DNA of 64,000 bases. Origin: Xylaria sp. FL1777. Taxonomy: Eukaryota; Ascomycota; Sordariomycetes; Xylariales; Xylariaceae. Made by a program: the position numbers and the translations under genes. The stretch spans positions 1-64,000 of the forward strand of contig MU400696.1 of the NCBI GenBank assembly GCA_022578965.1, read 5' to 3'. Positions within the stretch are counted from its first letter, which is position 1, and the number at the start of each line of letters is the position of its first letter. Of the stretch, positions 28,301 through 40,484 are shown one piece after another. The notes beneath the pieces were generated by a model. It made no database searches, was not told the origin of the DNA, and saw only the letters and a list, made by a program, of their open reading frames with translations.

Positions 28301-31300
28301 ACTTTAATGTATAAATTACTAGTGCTATAGCTATTTATTAAAGATTAAATTAAAACAATAAAGCTTTTAATAATTAAAGCTATAGCAGTTAAGCTGCAAA
28401 AAATAAAGAAAATATAACAAGTTATAAAAGCTTTTTAAGTTTATAAAAGCTATAGTATAACTTTTAGCGCTTTAAACATTTTAAGTACTAAAAAATATAA
28501 TAGCTTACTTTATTTTTTTAGCTATTATACTATAAAGTGCTTTAAAAAGTAATAACTAACAAAAGCTAAAGCAACAGATTTTTTTTTTTTTACTTTTTGT
28601 TTTTTTATTAATTGTTTTGTTTTTTATTTTTATTAATTATATAAGTTTATATAATTAAGTCATAATACATAAAACTATTTTTTTTTGCTTAAAACTAAGC
28701 GCGTTTTTTATAGCTTTTTTTTTATTAGTTTTATATTTATTAGTTTTATAGCAGCTAGTTTGTTAGCACTTTTTTTACTATTATGCTAAAAATATAAGTT
28801 TTTATTTTATTTTAACGTTTTTTAAATAGCTAAGCAGCTTAATTTTAGTATAGATTATTATTGCTTTTTTTTAAAAATGCATAAAAACAAAAAAAACAAA
28901 AGTAAAAACTGCTTATTAGTTTTAATTACTTAAGTTTATTTTATTGCACTAACGCTTACGCATAAGTTTTTTTACTTTTAATTGTTTTATTACTTCTATT
29001 TAAAACTAAACAGCTTTTTTTGCTTTTAGTTTAAACTATTTAATACTTAATAAAAACTTTAAAACTACTAAAAAGCAAAAAACATTATTATTACACCTTA
29101 AAAAATTATTAGTTTATACTTTATGCGTTTAAACTACTAACAATAATTTAAAGCTGCTATTAAGTAATAATAAGCATTTAGTAAAACAGCAAACGTTTAA
29201 GCAAAGTTTAAAGCAAGCTTAGCAAAAACAAAACTTTGCTACAAAAAATTAAGCAGGATTATTTGATTATATAAAGCTAAAAAAATAAAAACTAAAAGAA
29301 AAACAAAAGAAGATTTAATAATTTAGTATTAATGATTTTTATTTTATATATTTTTGATTTTTTTATTGCAGAAGTTTTATATATTCGCTTTTATAAATGT
29401 TGCAACTTAACTTTTTATATAATAACTATTTTTTTTTTATTTATTACGCTTAAAAAAAAATTTACAAGCTATGCAATAAAAAAAGATAATTATAAATTAT
29501 ATTAAAAAAAACATTGCTATATAAGCAAATTGTTTAATTTCTTTATTTTATTTTACTTTATATAACTTATTTAATTTATTTTTTTAGCTATTTTTTTAAA
29601 CACTTAAGCATTATATTAATTTTTTAAGCAATACTAAATTATTGCTTACTAATATTACTTTTAATAAGTTAAGCAATAAAATTAGCTTAAAAAAAACGCT
29701 TTAACTTATGTTTTAATTTAGTTTTTTTTTTAGTTAAGCAAACAAGGGTATTTTTAGTTAAAACTATTTGTTTTTTAGAGTTTTTAAGTATAAGATTTTT
29801 TTTAACTACTATAGTTATTATATTAGCTTTAAGATATTTAGCTATATTATTTTTAAACTTATAAAATAAACAGTTTTATAACTAAATAATAAACGTGTAG
29901 TTAGTATATGCACTAAACTTTTATTTTGAAATAGTGCAGCAAAAGAAAAAAAAATAAAGCTTTGTATATTTTTTGCTTTTAGTTATTATTAGCAACTGTT
30001 TGTAATGCTTATAAGATATAGCATTTTATATTCTAAACAGCTATATAAATATAGCTATAAGTTAGCAGGAGTTATAAAGAATTTAATATATATATTTGCT
30101 TTAAGGACTACTTTTAGTTGCTTTTATATATAATAAGCAAAATTTTAAATGTTTTTGCTTTTTTACTTAGCTAAAGCTAGCTTAAATATGTTAATTTGCA
30201 TAATATATATAAAAGAAATTATAACTAACTTTTTATTAAATATACTTGCTGCTAGCGTTATTACTAAGAATTTTGATTTATAAATAGCTTAATGCTTAAT
30301 TATATAAAACAGAAAAAGTTAGCTAAATAAAAAAAACAAGATCTAAAGAAAGAAAAAGCATATATATTTTGCTATTTGTTAATAAACTTAACTTTTTAAA
30401 TATTACAGGTATAATTGTTTATTAGCTAAGCAATATTAATTTTTTAAATATTAGTTAACTGTTATAATGCTTTTTAATTATTTAGGACTTTATTAATAAC
30501 GCAAGAATTATTTTTTAAGTATTTAGTTAAGCAAGCATTAATTATGCTACTTAAGGACAAAAACTTTATAATAAAAGCGTGATTTAAGTAATTTAAAGAT
30601 TTAAGCACTAAAGAAAAAAATTGCAAAAAAAATCTAAGCTTTAAAACTACTTAAAAAAAAACAGATTAAAAAAAAAAATAAGCTTTTTTTTTATATTTAC
30701 TAAAGCCTAAGTTATTTATTTTGCTATTAGTAGCAATAAATGTTTAAAAAAAGTAAGTTATAAGTATATTAAAAAGAAGTTAAAAAGTAATTACTTAGCT
30801 AACTAAAATTACTTTATTTGCTTATTTTTTAATTAACATTAGTATAAATATATAAAAAATAATTGTTATAAAGGCATTTAATAATTAATGATTTATTTTA
30901 GCAATAAAATAATTAATTAATAAATTAAAAATAGTATAATAAGTTTATAAAAAAAAGGTGCACTAGTTTAAAAATATATATTCTAGCTTTTTTTTTATTA
31001 TATTTGCTTTACTAAACTTTTTATTTACATTTAACTTTGCTATTTTATTTACTTAATAAGTTTTAACTTTTTACATTTAGTATAAATGCTTTTAGCATTT
31101 ATATTTAAGAAATTTTACAATTATTAAAAAATAATAACTTAAATTAGCAATTAAAAATATTAAACTACGTAAAGCAAGCAATACTAATATTAATACTTGC
31201 ATTTTATACTTTTTATACTATTTGTTTTTACATTTTTAATTTATATTAGAATTTTTAACTTGCTTGCATTTTTTACTAAATTACAAGATATAGCAAAAGC

Positions 31301-33997
31301 ATATATACGCTTAAATATTATTAAAAATTGCTTTTATTATATACATACGCTTTTAATTATTATATTCTTTATTTTTAAAGAAGTTATTAATACTGCAGAT
31401 TAACTAAAAATAAAGGTATTTTTTTCTAAAAGTTTTGCAAAGCTAACACTTAATACTAAAGCGTATAAGCAACTAGCATAAAAAATAGCAAACTTTAAAA
31501 AGAAAGCAAAAGGAAAAAAAAATAAGCATATATATATAAACCTAACTGCTAATTATAAAGAGCTTTTTTTTAAAAACTAATAGCTTTTTAAAAATAGCTT
31601 TAAAAAAAAGCTAGTAATTATTAAAAATTTAAAGTATAAAAAATATTTAGCTTGCTAGCTTTTTTTGTAGATTAAAGAACTAAATATAAAGAATGTTTAG
31701 CTAGAAAACATACTGCTTTTTTTAGTTAATGTTTTTTTAAAGTCCGTTTTGAAGTTTTATTTTATATAAGGAAAAATAACCTTTATAAGGAGTTTGTTTT
31801 TTGGAAACCTAGAAAAAAGAAAAGAAGTAGTACTAAAAAAGCACTTTAGCTATATGTTTTCTAAAAATAGCAAAACTTGCTAGAACTTATCTTTAAACTT
31901 GGTTTAATAAATATAAAAAGGAGCAATATACTTAATATATAAAAGGTATTATAATAAAAAAGCATTAAAATATTAGTGGTTTATATTATATGTAATTTTA
32001 ATAAAAGTTTTTTATATTTTTAACTTATTGCTTAATAAAAAGGCGCTTAATTTTTAAAGAAAGGCTTTTATAACATATTTTGCTACATAAAACCGCTTAG
32101 TAAACGTAAATAAAACGTTATTTTATATGCTTAAACTAAAAACTAAATATTTAAAGATATTTCTATAAGCTATAAACTAAATATTAAGATTTATAGCTAT
32201 AAGAGGTCTTATAATGTTAATACAATATTTATTTAAAATTAAAAAATACTGCAAAAATAACAATTTCTGCTTTAATAAGTCTAACGTTATATTTATAAAA
32301 AATTTAATAGTTTTAGTAATAAAGCTAAAATTACATAAGGAATAAAGACCTGCAGTACAAAAACCAAATATTTAGCAGTTATTATTTATAAAATTCTTAA
32401 AAAAACTGCTATTAAAAAAAGCTTTAAACAATTATTAAAAAAATAATAACATAAAACATTTTAATAAACTAAAGCTTTATAATAAACAAAAGCTAGCTTA
32501 TTGTTTTTTGCTAAATAAAGTTTTAAAAACAATACATAAAAATAATAAAAAACAATAACTAAAGACTTTTTTTTTAGAATAATAAATAGCTACTAAAAAA
32601 ACCTACTAGTATAAACAAAAGTATTTAAATTATTAAAGAAAGCTTGCTGTTTATAGCTGCTATAAAGATCTTTATAAAGTAAATATTACAGAATAAAGAA
32701 TTAAGGCTATTTATATTATAAATATTCTTATAAAGTTAAACGCTAAAAAATAGCTAAATAAGCGCAAAATAAAAGCTTTGCTAAACATATTGCTTTAGCT
32801 ATATATAAATAAAAAAACTAAAGCTTTAAAAATAAGTATTAAACTTAAGTATAGCTAGTTTATAAAAGATCTTTTTATAAACTAGCAAAACGTAAAGTAA
32901 GCTATAATAATTGCTGCAACTTTTTAAATAAAATATTTTATAATAAAATATTGCTTAAACAATTATTAAATTACTATTTTTATTAATACTGTCTTAAAAG
33001 TAGCATATATTTTAAACTTTAAATATGCTACTAATAAAAATAACAAACAAGTTTTCTAAAAATTACAAAAGTATTAAACAATAAAGCACTTTAATATAAA
33101 AGTTATATTAAGCTATTTTATACTTTTTTGTTTTTGCTAGCATAATAACTATATATGCAGGTTTATTAAAGCTTTATATTTATATTATATGTTTTGTAAC
33201 TTAATAAGCTAATATTTAAAAAGAGGTATTAATAATTAAAAAAGTTATAAATAGCTTATTTAATTTTTAAAAGTAAACCTTAAAAAGCACTTTAGCTTTA
33301 AGTTGTAAAAAAATTTACATTTATTGCTTTTAATAAGCGTTAAGCTTTATTATTTCCTAAAAAAACTAAAGGCAACTTTTTTTAGATCTAATAAGTTAGC
33401 TTTTTTATTATTAAGCGCTAAAAATATATAAAGTAAAGAAAAAATGCTAAAAAAAAAACTAAAAGTTAATTGTTTTGTTTTTTTAGTGCTTTTTACTTTA
33501 AAGCGCAAAAAAGGTTCTTAGCAAAAAGAACTAATAATTACACTAAAAAAGTTATATTACAAACAATATAAAAACGTTTTAGCAATATAAAGTTATTTTG
33601 CTACGAAAACTTTTATAGATATTTTCCTTTTTAAGTATAGTAAGCTAAATATAAAACCTAGCTAAGCTTAATAGTTTAAAAAAAAAAAAGTATAAACTTT
33701 TTATAAGCACTCTTATAAAAAAAACGCTAAGCACTTTTAAAAGCTTTTGCTTATATATTTAAATATATAAAAAAGCTAAAACTAGTTTTAACAAAGCTAT
33801 AATGCTTTTATAAGCGCTAAAGCTTAAGCTACTTTTAAACATAGCAAAAGGAATAAAAAAAAACTTATAAAACTAAATAAGCAAAAAAAAATAATATTAA
33901 CCCTGTTTAAAAAACGCTAATAAAAATAAAAAACTATATAATTATAAGTATTAAAATAAACTAAAAGCAGCTATATTTTAATAAAAAAAAATTAAAA
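28301..33997 (+). mobile_element. Extra ~5.7 kb between gypsy integrase and 3' LTR, unassigned
   Basis: A gypsy element normally ends soon after integrase, yet 5.7 kb of RIP-degraded DNA remain before the 3' LTR. A 68-codon plus-strand frame at 31,197-31,403 and frames with a few stops around 32,500-33,400 suggest former coding sequence, but no family is recognised. The end at ~33,980-33,997 is A-rich and could be the polypurine tract. This may be another nested insertion or an additional gene carried by the element. Confidence 0.45.
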
Positions 33998-34296
33998 TAA
34001 AGTAAAGTAGCTAAATAAGCTAACTAGCTAGTTAAAGTAAGTCTAGGCTAAGTTATATAATAAGAATAAAAGTATAAGTATTGCGCTAAATTTTAAAGTA
34101 TAAACTTAACAAACACGCAAAAGGAAATAAAAATTAGCTACAGTTGCTTTATTTGTATTATTAGATAGCCTTTTAATTAATTGTTTAATTTTTTAATTTA
34201 TATATGGCCTAATTGCTTGAATGCATAAGTTATGACTTATCTCCTTGCAATTAAAGTAGTATAGTAAATCTTGTGCGATTATACTGCTTTATTTCA
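33998..34296 (+). mobile_element. 3' LTR of inner Ty3/gypsy element (element A)
   Basis: The 299 bp are a direct repeat of 19,316-19,619. This copy keeps more G and C (for example GGCCTAATTGCTTGAATGC against AGCTTAATTGCTTAAATATG in the left copy), so it was mutated less or differently. It ends CA and is followed by ATAC, the candidate target duplication. Confidence 0.8.
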
Positions 34297-34300
34297 ATAC
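34297..34300. repeat. Candidate target-site duplication of inner gypsy element, right
   Basis: ATAC follows the CA end of the 3' LTR and repeats the four bases preceding the 5' LTR at 19,312. Confidence 0.5.
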
Positions 34301-35438
34301 TAATTAAAAAATTAGTTTATAGTTTGCTTTTATTATACAAAAATTAAACAGCTTAAAAAAATTCTAATATTTAATACTTAACTAAATTAATTGCAGTTAA
34401 TATTTATATTATTACGTTTAAAATCATATATTAAAACTTAAGTCTTTAAAAAGTAATTTAATATATAAATAATTTAAAGAGTTTTAACTATTATATAAAA
34501 AAGTATTTAGCTATTAGCTTAATATTAAAAATATTACTAATAATTAAATAGTTATTATATAATAAATATTTAATAGTTTTTTTAATTTCTTAATTATAAA
34601 GTTTCTGTAAGCTATTTTTATAAGCTTTTAAATTATAGTTGTTTTTAACGTTAAATAAATTTTTTTTAACTTAAAGTTTTTAAGCAAAACGTTTTATATG
34701 CTTTAATAAATTTCCTAAAAATAATCTTCTGTTTATTTTTTAAAAGTTTTAGCAAACCTTTCTTAAAAATAATTTAATAGTTTATAAAAATATAAATAAT
34801 TAGCATAATAAAATACTAGCTTAATATTTAGCTTAATCTTAGTTGCACAGCTAAAATTGATTTTTTAACTCTATATTTTAAAATTAATTTAAGCGTTCAT
34901 TTGTTATATATTTATTAAAACGTTTTTAGCTAAATCTTTATACGTAAAAATAACTAGCTTTAACTTTAAAAGCGTTATAAATAGTTGTTCGTTTTTTTAA
35001 AACATAATAAATTTAGCTAAATTGTATAGTATATTTAATTTTATATTTAAGTTATATAAGTTGCTGTTTTACTTTTGTACAATAATATAATTAATATATT
35101 GCTTAGTATTTATATAGCAATATAGTTAAAAAAGTAGCAAAGTTATTTGCTATTTTTTTTATTTCGTTTTTAGTACTAATAAACAAGTTAAAAATCTAAT
35201 CTTTATATATAAATAAATTAAATTTTCTTTTTTTCTTTTTTATATATATTTACTTTAGCTAATTAAAAAAAATAAACTAAACAATATATTTGTACGTTAA
35301 AAAAAAAACAAACGTAATATAAAAAACAAATCTCTTTTTAACAAATTAAAATAAAAATATATTATATAACTTTGTTATTACTTTAGCTAATCTATAGTTT
35401 ATTGCAAATAAATTAAAAATACAAATATAATTATTAAT
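34301..35438. mobile_element. Element B interior, right part, degraded
   Basis: This is 1.1 kb of AT-rich DNA between the inner gypsy element and the right outer LTR. It is inferred to be the remainder of the outer element into which the gypsy copy inserted. No coding motif was recognised. Confidence 0.45.
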
Positions 35439-35728
35439 TAGTATTAAATAAGCTTTATATAATTATACATTTAATATATATATGCTAAAACAAAATATAA
35501 TAATCTTTATATTATAAGCTATTTATATTTTATATGTTTAAAAAAAAAAAAAGTTCATATAAAGCAAAAGTTCTCTTTTATATATAAAAACTTTGCTAGC
35601 ATACAAGCTAAGCTAACACTAAGATTACCTTAGTTTATGTAATAGCCCTTGCATAAAGTAGTCTTTGTATAAAACCTATTATACGTACTATATATAGGAA
35701 TTACAACTAATAACTAGTTATTTCAACA
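35439..35728. mobile_element. Outer LTR pair (element B), right copy
   Basis: The 290 bp are a direct repeat of 13,365-13,654. This copy retains more G and C (TAGCCCTTGCATAAAGTAG, GTACTATATATAGGAATTAC) than the left one. It is followed by GTTAACG, which does not match the left flank, so a target duplication is not seen. Confidence 0.7.
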
Positions 35729-37640
35729 GTTAACGTTATTTTATAATTATGCAATGTTTAAAAATAAATTAAACCCTTTTAAATATAATAATTTAAATAA
35801 AGAACAAATAACATAAACTAATAAATAATTAGTTGCTTTATTTATATAAGCTAAAGTTAGCGTTAAATAAAAAAAAAGCTATTTTTTTTTAAAAAAAATA
35901 GTAGTATGCTATTATAACTGCATAAATAAGCTAAACATATTTAAACTAGCAACTATAAAACAGTTAGTTAAATTTTACATAATATTTTTATAATTTATGC
36001 TAAGATTTTAAATATTGTTTTTAAAGTTAAAATTATTATATATAAATATAGCACTTAAGTTATAAATAATACGCTTTAAGTTAAACTATATATTTATTAA
36101 TTTAAGTATTAAAACATTAATTAATTAGCTATTATATATACAATTTTATTTAGCTATTTTATTTAGCTGTTTTAAAATAAACTTATAGCTAATATATATT
36201 TTAAATTAAGCAAAAATATTAATTACTTAAGTTTATGTTTTATTACTATAAAAATAAATGCTAATAAATTGCTATAAAAAATTACTTGTTAAAAGTGCAT
36301 ATATACTTAATAATAAAGCTATAATTATATATGCTTTAATAATATAAAAAAACAGCATATTAGCTTTAGTTACGTTATAAGATTTATGCCTAGTTTGTTA
36401 ATTTGTAAAAATACTTAAAAAAAAAGCAGCAAAACGTAAAAATGCGTTTTAAATTTAGAACTAAAAAAAACGAAATAACCTTTTAATTTATTGCGTATTA
36501 TAAATATTTTTAACTTAGTAAAGCCTTTTATTAAAAGCTTTAAATGCTTTAAGATTAAATTTAATAAAAGCTAGTTATTTAAATAAAATAAAAAGCTTGT
36601 TTTAAAATGTAAAAATATTAGCAATATTATAACTTACATTATTTTCTTTAAATTTTATTTAAATACTAGCTTTTTAAAAACGCTATTAAACTTTAAAGTT
36701 TTTTAATACGTTAACTATTTTGCGCATTTGTAGCTTTAACTAATTACTAGTTATAGTTCGCAATAAAAGCTATTCTTTTAAAAACTAACAAAAATTATAG
36801 CTTTAATTATAATTATAATGCTAGTACTTTTGTATATTTATTGCAACTTATTATTAGCATATAAAATTAAATTCTTCGTTTAAATTATTGCTTTTATAAT
36901 CAGAATTATTTTTAAAGTTAAAAGTAATAAAAGTAGTATTAAAAAAATTAGTTAATTTAGATATAAAAAGTAGTATAAACGCTAATATAGTAAACTATAC
37001 AAGCAAGCAAAATAATCGCAAAAAAAACAATAATAAAAAAAACAATATTTTAGTTAAAAAATCTATAGTATGTAATGTAATAAAAACTAAGCGTTAAAAA
37101 AATACAAAAAAAATATAACTATATGCAAAATACAATAATTAATTAATTAAATATAACTTTAAATAGATTTAAAGTTACTGCATAAATAAATTATAGTTTG
37201 TTGTTTTTTAAATAAAAACGTAAGCAAAAAAATCAACATAATTGCTTTAAACCAAAATTCCAAGTTTATATTAAAAAGGGTAAAAAAGGTTATAATTAGT
37301 AAAAAGATAATATAACTAAAGAAATATAAACGTAAAAACCATTTTAGTTTAAAGCACCTAAAATAAACTAAAGTATATAAAGTAAAAATAAAATTAAAAA
37401 ATAAAATAAAAAATAAATAAAGTATTAATATATTATATAAAAGTTTATTTAAAATATAATGCTATAAAATTGCTTAAATAACTATTTATACTTTTTAAAT
37501 ATTAGCTTAAAACTTTATAATTATTATATAAAATTAAATTTATACTTAAAAAAATAAATATTAAAAAAAAGATATTTTTTAAGTATAGTACTAAAAAACT
37601 ATATATAAATATTACTAATTTAAGTAAAGCTAGTTTATGC
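35729..37640. other. AT-rich tail of the RIP block
   Basis: RIP-degraded sequence continues from the outer LTR to the edge of the block and includes module copy 3. A 68-codon minus-strand frame at 37,502-37,708 spans the composition boundary and is AT-rich in its C-terminal part. It is not supported as a gene. Confidence 0.6.
37231..37376 (+). repeat. ~150-bp module with terminal inverted repeats, copy 3
   Basis: The same module as at 3,360 is seen here: it starts AATCAAC then GCTTTAAACC and ends TTTTAGTTTAAAGCACC. The flank after it (ATAAACTAAAGTAT) also resembles the flank of copy 2 read on the opposite strand (ATAAACTTTAGTAT). The middle is more diverged than in the other two copies. It lies 270 bp from the edge of the AT-rich block. 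Confidence 0.6.
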
Positions 37641-39585
37641 TTCTTAGGTTCCTGCATAGCAACTATCGCACGGTGTACACTATAGCTTGTGCTGCCTAGA
37701 AGCCACACCCATTGCGCTAGGTGGTTTTAATGCACAATCTACTTTATAGGCATGTTTTTGCTTACAAGCAAATATGTAGTGGGGTTGTTTCACTCTCGAT
37801 AAAGGCATGATTACTGCGACCACCTTTTTTTACATCAACATCCAATTCGCTCATGACATCTGGCTATAGATGATTCGCAAATCTACAAGTTAATGGGTCC
37901 CTAACGGAGTCTCATATCATTCTTATAAATATGAGCACTGTTCGTAATACGGCTCACCATTCTTCTTATATATGTAAACTTCCCACATGCTTTTCAACAA
38001 GCGGCTTATCTGCTTCTGCTCACCCCCCGACTAAGCTTACGTCATGGCACCTCAAGCTTGATCGGGCGATGAGAGTAAAGTCTCTCAACTTTTCACGGCA
38101 TTCGACATCACTTGCCATTCCAAATAATATCAACTCTGCAATAGTTGGATTCAATCACAGCCCGGAGAGTAGCTTCACCCATATATTTTGACATAACCAT
38201 CATAACCATCACCAACTTCATTGGCGGTGCATTGGCTCTATATATCTCTATCCCCATACAACGTTATTATTTCATTTGTTTATCTCATTTTTGACTCATA
38301 TTAGTGAGGGAGGCTAAATAGTCTTCAACTAATCTTTTCAAAACCCAATGCTTTCTAAGAACTCGTATTCAGTATTTAAGAATATGGTAGTATAGCAAAA
38401 ACATCTGAATCTTGTCAGAGAGTCATTTGGTAATAGCAAAATCATTGGTATCTAGGCCAACATCAACATCTTTGATTCATGAAGGCTCCTTGTCTTTGCT
38501 GAGGTTGTTTCCATAATCTTATATATTTGCTTGTACAACATCCTGGTTTACGTGATAGGATTACCCAGATTGGCATAAAATAGTTTAAATATATAGGAGT
38601 CCTAATCATTTGGGATCAGAAATTGTGTGAAGAATAGTGAGTGAGCGATACGAACATCACGCTAATTATTTGCGTGGGATAATATCATATCTGATTTGCT
38701 ATTTTGTTGCTGCGACGCCACGGATAGCTGTGGCTAGAAATTCGCGAGGCTCGGCATGTTTTTGGGCTTTCATTGGCCTAGGAGATTAAAGGACTCAGAA
38801 CTCGCTATTGTGATGATGAAATAAGTCTGGTTTGAGCAATCTCATCCAGTTTGTATATAGTGAAACAGGTAGCTCTCCCTAGGTTCTTTTATGTGACTAC
38901 CAAAACGAAAACAAACAGTTTAGTGATTGGATATCAAAACTAGACCACAAATATAACATCGGCGATCCTAACCTAGGGAATGTAGCTAAGGTATTTGTGT
39001 AGAACGGAAGGGGACATGGTGTGAGTATGTCTATTAAGCGCTTATACTAGCCTCGACCTCGATTTCCAGGCAATATGAAACCAATTGTATGTATAATGCG
39101 AACTGTTGTAATCGACCTAACCCAGTCAAAGGGGTGTATCTCGGTGTCTCTTAAACATATGTGCAATACCATGCTGCTATTTACAGCAACTCTGTTTGTA
39201 TTCCTATCTTATTCAATAAGGCCCTTACACTCTTTTTGCTATGACTAAGGTAAGACATCTATATCTCCAACAAACGAATTTGGGCACTTGGAATTGATGC
39301 AAGCGATGAAATCTTCCAGTCAACACCCTAGAATTAATGTAGATCTGAAAGACTACTCATTCACGAGTGTCCTAACCTCACCCCTTAACTCACTGTTAAA
39401 GGGAGCGTAGATCGAAGGTCTGATACGTACTCTAACAGGCCCAAAAACCTCACTACGTATATAATAAGCTTCACCCATCCATCGTCCTAACCCAGCCAAA
39501 GAAGATAACCACGGGACCTATATACCTTCTATCTCACTGATCGCAACATTAATACTGTTCACCAGCACTTCCAATCCTTCCCATC
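37641..39585. other. Boundary and intergenic DNA, no supported gene
   Basis: Composition becomes normal here. The first ~75 bp (37,640-37,715) match 3,490-3,560 inside the RIP block, so the repeat extends just across the boundary in unmutated form. An 86-codon frame at 37,931-38,191 is open, but it has no recognisable domain and its complement has scattered stops, so it is not called. From 38,200 to 39,500 nothing was recognised. TATATA-like sequences at ~39,456 and ~39,518 could serve the next gene. Confidence 0.5.
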
Positions 39586-40484
39586 ATGCCTAAGGAGAGC
39601 AAGAACAAGCAGAAGAGCCGCGAGTCTAAAAGACAGGACGAAAGCAGCTCCCATTCTAGACCCAGCAAAAGTCGATCGTCTCGTTCGGGTGTCAATCGTC
39701 AGGGTAGCAAAGCGTCTGAGTCGATTCCGACGACGCCAGTACGAAGACGTACTCGAAGCAACTCTGGCGTTGTTTATGTTGGCGACTTTTCGGGTCCCTG
39801 TCAGTCACCGCCACGACATCTTGCCTTCCGCGAGACCTCTGTTCCATTTGAACCTCCTCCACTTCCACCTATCCGGGCCTATCTCTCTCCGCATCTTACG
39901 CCATATACTAAAGGGAAGCCGAGAGTAGATATGCATACTCTAGCCAGTGACACTTACGATCATGCCGCCGAATGGATCAAGGACGTTTATAACTATAAGC
40001 CAATACCAGGTTAGTATCATAAGATCCCTGAGCCGCTCTCTAACGTACCTCTGGGGAGAGATTGTCTGCCTGCCCAGCATATCTATCCCGATGCTGGTTC
40101 CAGAAAGCTCCTAAACCTTTCAGATCTAAACGACAGCTACTGACCCTTATTCCTATAGCAGCCAAATCGGCAGAGACTTACTATTGTCCCAATTGTAAAA
40201 AGAGCCTACCTGGTGTTGCATTCTCCAACAACATGCTGGAAACTATGATAGGGGTTGTGTGCAACATCTGTACTACGTCGTACGCAGGACGGACTCCGGT
40301 TGAGGGAGCCGGGATTTGTTCTACAGGTTGTGCAAGGTTGCTGCCAATAGAGGAATTCTTCAATGATGGCCTCTTCTCGACCACATGCGATACCTGCAGA
40401 CGAGAAGGGATTCCTCTGTTCCAGTTAGTTCCCTCGAGTCATTATTTCCCCCATTTGGCAGGTTTTGAGCCTCATTGCCCCTGA
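39586..40484 (+). CDS. Cysteine-rich (CxxC repeat) protein, unrecognised
   Basis: Two exons are proposed. Exon 1 is 39,586-40,009. A 68-bp intron (40,010-40,077) has GTTAGT at its start, CTAAC at ~40,040 and CCCAG at its end. Exon 2 is 40,078-40,484, giving 276 residues. The start has A at -3. The N-terminal ~60 residues are Lys/Arg/Ser-rich and probably disordered, followed by a proline-rich stretch. The C-terminal half has two similar zinc-ribbon-like units. The first is CPNCKKSLPGVAF...CNIC and the second CSTGCARLLPIEEFF...CDTC, each with a cysteine pair, Leu-Pro, Phe and a second pair about 20-30 residues later. Binding of two zinc ions is inferred. Function is not recognised. The 276-residue frame stays in phase across the intron, which supports the model. 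Confidence 0.7.

Larger units (their letters stand above)
1..37640. repeat. AT-rich RIP-degraded repeat block
   Basis: This whole stretch is overwhelmingly A and T, with short islands of G and C mostly surviving in GC or AGCT contexts, while CA and TG steps are scarce and TA is very common. That pattern, together with repeats whose copies differ mainly by C-to-T and G-to-A transitions, is what repeat-induced point mutation leaves in Pezizomycotina. No open frame longer than about 75 codons survives, and those present are low-complexity translations. The block ends sharply near 37,640, where composition returns to normal. Such blocks in fungi are usually heterochromatic, and may be pericentromeric, subtelomeric or AT isochores. 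Which of these applies cannot be told from this window. Confidence 0.9.

Noticed and set aside
32100..33500. Idea of a Starship captain (DUF3435) tyrosine recombinase relic
   Set aside because: The degraded translation did not show the expected Arg/His-x-x-Arg/Tyr blocks; no positive evidence.
37931..38191. 86-codon plus-strand frame
   Set aside because: No domain, poor start context and no convincing splice extension; the complement also shows only scattered short fragments.
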